Positions 31,779 to 35,889 of a DNA stretch of 35,889 nt are shown here, one piece after another. A program made the translations under genes and the position numbers. Positions within the stretch are counted from its first letter, which is position 1; every line of letters begins with the position of its first letter. This DNA comes from UBA2965 sp036526135 (GTDB lineage Bacteria > Pseudomonadota > Gammaproteobacteria > Pseudomonadales > Azotimanducaceae), in assembly GCA_036526135.1 (NCBI GenBank), contig DATCZA010000067.1:1-35889 (forward strand), given 5' to 3'. Under the pieces are notes generated by a model that saw only the letters and a program-made list of their open reading frames with translations, was not told the origin of the DNA and ran no database searches.

Positions 31779-33300
31779 TACCACCGCCGTCTAGAACCGA
31801 CTGCCGCAGGGCGGGCAACAGCGTACTCAGCTGCTGCCTGGATCGCTTCCACACGCAGGCTGTTGCCAGCACGCAGAGGATGCTGACCAGAGCGGCCGCA
31901 GCTTCCGCCAGCAGCCCCCGCTCCAGCCAGCGAGCCAGAAGGTCTTCGGAGAGCAGCGCGACGCAGAGCATGAGGACGCTCAGTGTTACCGGCGAAGCGG
32001 CGGTGTTGATAACATCCTTCATCGCCACCGGGGTGTCGCGACATGCGATCGCAGTGAGGGGCAGCATCAGCCCAACCACCACACCGCTGAAAGTCCAGGC
32101 CATGGCCCCGGTCCCGAAAGGTAATGCCGCCGCAAACGCGACGATCAGCACCACGGCATTGACCATGCTGACCTTCATGAAGCCGCCCGCCCTCCCGGTG
32201 GCAATGTACAGCCAGCCAAGTGCGTTGAGCACCGGTTGCACCAAGGCTGCCAGAGCCAGTGCCCGAAACAGCACGACGGTCTCCCCCCAGCCCGGACCGA
32301 GGACCAGCAGGATGATCGTGTCCGCGAAGGCAACCAGCAGCGCAACGGCAGGCATCGTCAGCCACAATATTGCGCCCAGAATGCCCAGAAAATAGCGTCG
32401 GAATCGGTCCGGCTCGCGCGCCAGGCGGCTCAGTACCGGCACCGCAATCCGGGTCAGCGGGTCGTTGATTTGTCGCACCGGCATCAGCAGCAATCGGTAA
32501 GCCTGGTTGTAGTAGCCCAGCGCCGCTGCACCCCAGTACCAGCCGATCAGCAGGTTGTCCGCGTTGCGGGCCGCATAGCCGGCGATTCCGGAGACGGTAA
32601 GGCGGCCGGCGAACCCGAGCTGTGCCCGGGTCTCGAATAGGCGCTTCGGCAAACCTGGCCGCCAGTCGCAGCACAAATAGTAGAGCAGAGTGCTGACGGC
32701 GGCCTGAGCTAGCGGCATCAGGATCAAAGCCCAGTAATTGCGCGCCGCCAGCGCCCAGAGCACGCCCGCTGCGGCTCCCGCCACCATGGCGGAGATTTCG
32801 ATCCCGGCCAGAAGCCGATACCGCATCTGCCGGTTGAGCATTGCTTGCTGCTGGGTATGCAAACCTCCCATGAAGAAGACCAGACTTATGGCGCAGGTGG
32901 CGCCGACGAGCTTGGCTTCCCCGTAGAACCAGGCCACGAGGGGCGCAAGCGCCATGGTTATCAGCATTAGCGTCAGGCCAAGCCCTGCATTGATCCAGAA
33001 CAGGTTGGTCACCTGTTGAGGGCTGAGCACGATGCTCTGCATGGTCGCCATGCTCAGGCCGCCGTCCTTGAGCAGAAATAGAAAGCCCGTGACTGCGGTT
33101 ATCATTGCGATCAGGCCGAAATCCGCGGGCGCCAGCAACCGCGCCAGTATGGCGATGGCGCTGATCTGAACTGCGAGCTTGATCCCCTGTGCGGCCAGGG
33201 TAATCATGCCGCCCCGTGCAGTTCGGCCGCTTAGGCCGGTGCCCTGGTCGACCTCTGCAGACCAGGGTTCATTCTCAATGGGGGAGCGAGGCTCGGACAT
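31771..33300 (-). CDS. Polysaccharide flippase (MOP superfamily, WzxC-like)
   Basis: A 509-residue integral membrane protein with about 12-14 hydrophobic segments and the MOP-type N-terminus (RTARGGMITLAAQGIKLAVQ, ARLLAPADFGLIAMITA). GYYNQAYRLLLMPVRQINDP is characteristic of the WzxC/lipopolysaccharide-biosynthesis branch. It would flip lipid-linked repeat units across the inner membrane. It is the first gene of a four-gene minus-strand operon (flippase, FkbM, GT4, methyltransferase). A 50-base divergent gap separates it from the next glycosyltransferase; no polymerase (Wzy) gene is visible in the window. Confidence 0.92.
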   Translation of the reverse strand: MSEPRSPIENEPWSAEVDQGTGLSGRTARGGMITLAAQGIKLAVQISAIAILARLLAPADFGLIAMITAVTGFLFLLKDGGLSMATMQSIVLSPQQVTNLFWINAGLGLTLMLITMALAPLVAWFYGEAKLVGATCAISLVFFMGGLHTQQQAMLNRQMRYRLLAGIEISAMVAGAAAGVLWALAARNYWALILMPLAQAAVSTLLYYLCCDWRPGLPKRLFETRAQLGFAGRLTVSGIAGYAARNADNLLIGWYWGAAALGYYNQAYRLLLMPVRQINDPLTRIAVPVLSRLAREPDRFRRYFLGILGAILWLTMPAVALLVAFADTIILLVLGPGWGETVVLFRALALAALVQPVLNALGWLYIATGRAGGFMKVSMVNAVVLIVAFAAALPFGTGAMAWTFSGVVVGLMLPLTAIACRDTPVAMKDVINTAASPVTLSVLMLCVALLSEDLLARWLERGLLAEAAAALVSILCVLATACVWKRSRQQLSTLLPALRQSVLDGGGNG

Positions 33301-33350
33301 GAATCTGAAACTGGCGACAATACGTTGAATTCTGGCACATTTTTCATGTA

Positions 33351-34694
33351 ATGCCCGTGCGCCCGATGAGTCGGCAACAGCAAACGCACCGTAACAGATT
33401 GAAAGTAGCGGTTATCTGCCCTTTCTGGGGGTCGGATGGCCATGCCGGAATGCCGAGGATTGAGCGGTTCGTCCGCTGGTTACAGCATGCGGGGGCATCG
33501 ATCGTGGTCGTGGCCGCCGGTTGCGAGGACGACCTGAGTCGAGAGGAAGCCATTGTCGTCTACCGCAGCCGCGATCCGCTCGGCTTGTACCGCACTGATC
33601 CGGATCGCCCCGCACCCGCCCCCCGCCGGCCCAACCGCTTTCGCAGAATGCTTTCCTATCTGCTCTTCGTGCCCGATCCGAGCCGGGTATGGGCCAGTCG
33701 GCTGGCCGCAAACCGGAAGCTGCTGGAGGTGCTTCAGGGAACTACCCATGTGCTTGCATCGAGCCCGCCTGAATCCGTTCACCCTGGCGCGGCACGGCTT
33801 GCCCGCCGTCTCGGCGCTCAATACATAATGGACATGCGTGACGGCTGGCTGGACGAACCTCTGCGGCCACTTCTGCAGCGTTCGGCTCTGCGCCGCTGGC
33901 TGGAACGGCGCCTGGAAGCGCGCTGTATTGCTGCCGCTGCTGCAATTCTGGTGACATCGGACAGTTGGCGCTCGCTGCTCAGCGCGAGGTATCGCCTAGC
34001 GGAACCGCGCATCCGCGTGCTCACCAACGCTTACCCCCCAACGCGGCATTATCCGCCAGCCGCGCCTGTCTCGGCCGGGTTGCTGGTTCATGCCGGGCGA
34101 TTTGAGGGTTCCGATCCACGGCGGCGACCTGCCGGTCTCCTGGAACCGCTGCTCTCAGCGGTGTGCAGGAACCAGTCCTTGCAAGGCGAGATTCTCCTTC
34201 CCGGCGCGCACACTCCGGGAGACCTTCTCGCTCTCGAGAGCTTCGCGACCGAGTTCGCGGCGATTGGATGGAAGCTTCGAATCAGCACGCCGATATCCCG
34301 ACCCCAGCTGTTGTCTGAGTTGAACATTGCTGGCGGGTTGTTGCTGCTATCCGCATCGCGGGCACAGATACCCGGTAAACTGTTCGAGTATTTGCCCACG
34401 GGTCGACCGATCCTGGCGCTCGTTCCTGGTGACGGTGCCACGTGGCGGCTGTGCGAGGCACTGGAACAGGTTTTTCTGGTCGACGCCGGCAACCCCGGAG
34501 CCTTTGCCGGAAGGATCGATGAGTTCCTTGCTGCCGCCCACGATGACAAGCGATTCCCCGTGCCGCCCGAGTACTCGGAGGACGCCTTAGCGGAGGTCTT
34601 CCTGTCGTCGCTCGTGACGCCGGAATGCGCCATCACTGCAGATGATTCTGCAGGCGCAGGTGCGAAGGGGCTCAACGGGAAGGCTGATCTTTAG
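33351..34694 (+). CDS. Glycosyltransferase, GT4-like
   Basis: A 447-residue GT-B-like protein. KVAVICPFWGSDGHAGMPRIERFVRWLQ opens the acceptor domain in the style of GT4 enzymes, and QYIMDMRDGWLDEP matches the D-x-R-D-x-W segment of this subgroup. A long linker precedes the second domain (AGLLVHAGRFEG, WKLRISTPISRPQLLSELNIAGGLLLLS, IPGKLFEYLPTGRPILALV), where the usual E-x7-E is reduced to KLFEYL. ATG 33351 and ATG 33366 are both possible starts, and neither has a clear ribosome binding site. It is divergent from the flippase operon and its stop codon overlaps the nitroreductase stop, so it forms the right border of the polysaccharide cluster. Confidence 0.85.
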   Translation: MPVRPMSRQQQTHRNRLKVAVICPFWGSDGHAGMPRIERFVRWLQHAGASIVVVAAGCEDDLSREEAIVVYRSRDPLGLYRTDPDRPAPAPRRPNRFRRMLSYLLFVPDPSRVWASRLAANRKLLEVLQGTTHVLASSPPESVHPGAARLARRLGAQYIMDMRDGWLDEPLRPLLQRSALRRWLERRLEARCIAAAAAILVTSDSWRSLLSARYRLAEPRIRVLTNAYPPTRHYPPAAPVSAGLLVHAGRFEGSDPRRRPAGLLEPLLSAVCRNQSLQGEILLPGAHTPGDLLALESFATEFAAIGWKLRISTPISRPQLLSELNIAGGLLLLSASRAQIPGKLFEYLPTGRPILALVPGDGATWRLCEALEQVFLVDAGNPGAFAGRIDEFLAAAHDDKRFPVPPEYSEDALAEVFLSSLVTPECAITADDSAGAGAKGLNGKADL

Positions 34695-35368
34695 TCTTGG
34701 AACCCCACGAACGAAACGGCTTCGTCCACGGGTTTGCGCTCTGAAACCACGGCGTTGGCCGGAAAGCTGTCGTCCGGAAAGCCCATGGCCACGCAGATCA
34801 TGATCACCTCGTCGTCCGGAATGCGCGCGTGCTCGCGAACGACGGGGGACTGCATGATGCCCTGGCTGTTGATGACGCATCCAAGCCCCCTGGACCAGGC
34901 GGCGTTGACGAGCGCGTTGGTGACCGCTCCGCAGTCGAAGGGCGCGATATCGCCGCCGTGGATGGATCGGTCGTAGGTCACCACGACCGAGACCGGGGCG
35001 TCGAACTGACGAAATCCACGCAGAACCCAGTCCTGCCGGCGGGGTTTGTCGCCCCAGTCGATGCCCATGGCTTCGAACAGTTGCCCCGCGATCTGTTTCT
35101 GCCGTTCCCGGTGCTCCCCCTTGTAGCCGCCGTGCCCGCGGAACTCCCTGGAATCCGGCACGCCGGCAAGGTTCCGCTCGGTATTGCCTTCGCGAATCCG
35201 GTCCAGCGGCTCTCCGCTGACCACATGAAAGTGCCAGGGCTGGGTATTGAGCGAGGAGGGCGCTCGCATCGCGATTTCCACAACCTCGCGTATCAGCGCC
35301 TTGGGAACCGGCTCCTTGCTGAAGCCTCGGATGCTCCGGCGGCCGAGAACGACTTCATCGTATTCCAA
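34691..35368 (-). CDS. FMN-dependent nitroreductase family protein
   Basis: A 225-residue flavoprotein. RRSIRGFSKEPVP near the start is the FMN-phosphate motif; MRAPSSLNTQPWHFHVVSG, NALVNAAWSRGLGCVINS and MICVAMGFPDDSFPAN are family landmarks. Members reduce nitro groups, quinones or enones with NAD(P)H. An insertion around residues 60-110 (EFRGHGGYKGEHRERQKQIAG) is seen in some catabolic branches. It lies about 105 bases downstream of the amidohydrolase gene on the same strand and may share its transcript. Its TAA overlaps the TAG of the convergent glycosyltransferase gene. Confidence 0.92.
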   Translation of the reverse strand: MEYDEVVLGRRSIRGFSKEPVPKALIREVVEIAMRAPSSLNTQPWHFHVVSGEPLDRIREGNTERNLAGVPDSREFRGHGGYKGEHRERQKQIAGQLFEAMGIDWGDKPRRQDWVLRGFRQFDAPVSVVVTYDRSIHGGDIAPFDCGAVTNALVNAAWSRGLGCVINSQGIMQSPVVREHARIPDDEVIMICVAMGFPDDSFPANAVVSERKPVDEAVSFVGFQD

Positions 35369-35473
35369 CGATGGCTCCTGAGTGAGAAAGCTCGGATTCT
35401 ACCTCGTTTGCCGGGTTGACCAGCTCCCGTCCAGGCTGGGCATACGGGCATCCAGAGCTGCGACGACGGCGCG

Positions 35474-35889
35474 TCAGAGCCCGATCATCTCCCCCACCCC
35501 CGCATAGAAAGCCCGGTGGGCCTCGTCGCTCAGGGTTCCCAGCTGTCGCTCGCACACCGCCATGGCTTCGCCGGAACCTTCCACATGGGGATAGTCGCTG
35601 GAGAAGCAGAGCATCTCGGGAACCAGGTCGATGGTGGGGTGTAGAGGTTGCGAGGCCACCAGCGGGGTCACGCGAACCTGTCGGCGCAGGTACTCGGAGG
35701 GCGAGAGCGGCAGGTTGTACGCGGATCCCGCAAAGTCCGGCCGGTAGGCGCCATCTTCCAGCGCCCGGTGACCGGCCCGCCCCACGCCCTGGTCCAGGGC
35801 GTCGAGCAGAGGCGGCAGCCAGGCGATGCCGACTTCCTCCACGATCACAGTAAGCTTGGGGTGTCGCTCGAACACGCCATCGAAGGCCA
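35474..35889 (-). CDS. Amidohydrolase-2 family protein, 5' end outside window
   Basis: The visible 138 residues are the C-terminal part of an ACMSD-like amidohydrolase: FERHPKLTVIVEEVGIAWLP, then a variable section, then MLCFSSDYPHVEG, where the Asp is the late metal/catalytic ligand, and a closing helix (AHRAFYAGVGEMIGL). The frame is open to the window end (Ala-Phe-Asp-Gly before GTG 35875), so the gene continues beyond 35889. Such enzymes hydrolyse or decarboxylate ring-cleavage products, consistent with the catabolic neighbours. Confidence 0.88.
   Translation of the reverse strand, partial: AFDGVFERHPKLTVIVEEVGIAWLPPLLDALDQGVGRAGHRALEDGAYRPDFAGSAYNLPLSPSEYLRRQVRVTPLVASQPLHPTIDLVPEMLCFSSDYPHVEGSGEAMAVCERQLGTLSDEAHRAFYAGVGEMIGL

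Overview
The window is GC-rich, densely coded chromosomal DNA from a Gram-negative bacterium. The sigma-70 factor, lipoprotein signals, OxyR with its redox cysteine pair, hybrid Prx5-glutaredoxin and Wzx/GT-type polysaccharide genes fit a gammaproteobacterium, probably an aerobic environmental or marine one. That placement is inference. I see no rRNA, tRNA, CRISPR array, insertion sequence, integrase or phage gene.

1-8.0 kb: a partial unknown gene, rpoD (minus) overlapped at its start by an unlisted 57-residue basic protein with a TTG start, then an RNA-metabolism group: an RRM protein, a divergent RhlE-type DEAD-box helicase and a second RRM protein. The two RRM genes share a conserved, fixed-spacing promoter/leader of about 83 bp. 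Between them lies a translationally coupled pair: a cytoplasmic trypsin-like protease and an 87-residue unknown. A membrane-anchored protein with seven two-cysteine repeats follows.

8.1-13.1 kb: a lipoprotein joining a PAS domain to an NTF2-like domain; an RsbU (GAF-PP2C), RsbW-like kinase and STAS partner-switching operon; and, divergent from it, an NCS2-type permease whose C-terminus looks like a degenerate RsbW-type ATPase. This transporter/partner-switch arrangement is the most interesting candidate system in the window.

13.2-15.5 kb: oxidative stress defence: OxyR, divergent dps, and a Prx5-glutaredoxin hybrid. A wrecked katG relic lies at 23.4-23.9 kb.

15.6-29 kb: catabolic genes. A tightly coupled operon (TfdB/PheA-like FAD monooxygenase, internally deleted SDR, type I sulfatase, VOC protein) is divergent from a TetR regulator followed by a small membrane protein and a membrane-anchored FAH-family hydrolase. 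A TTGACATGTCAA palindrome supplies the -35 box to both promoters. A CHK/APH-like kinase, acyl-CoA ligase, PQQ-type dehydrogenase fused to cytochrome c, VOC protein and Dabb protein follow. Together they suggest uptake and breakdown of an aromatic or polyketide-like compound, possibly sulfated; the substrate cannot be read from sequence.

28.4-34.7 kb: an NlpE-like lipoprotein with a truncated META domain abuts a surface-polysaccharide cluster (flippase, FkbM methyltransferase, two glycosyltransferases, zinc-ribbon methyltransferase). 34.7-35.9 kb: a nitroreductase and the C-terminal part of an amidohydrolase that runs off the window.
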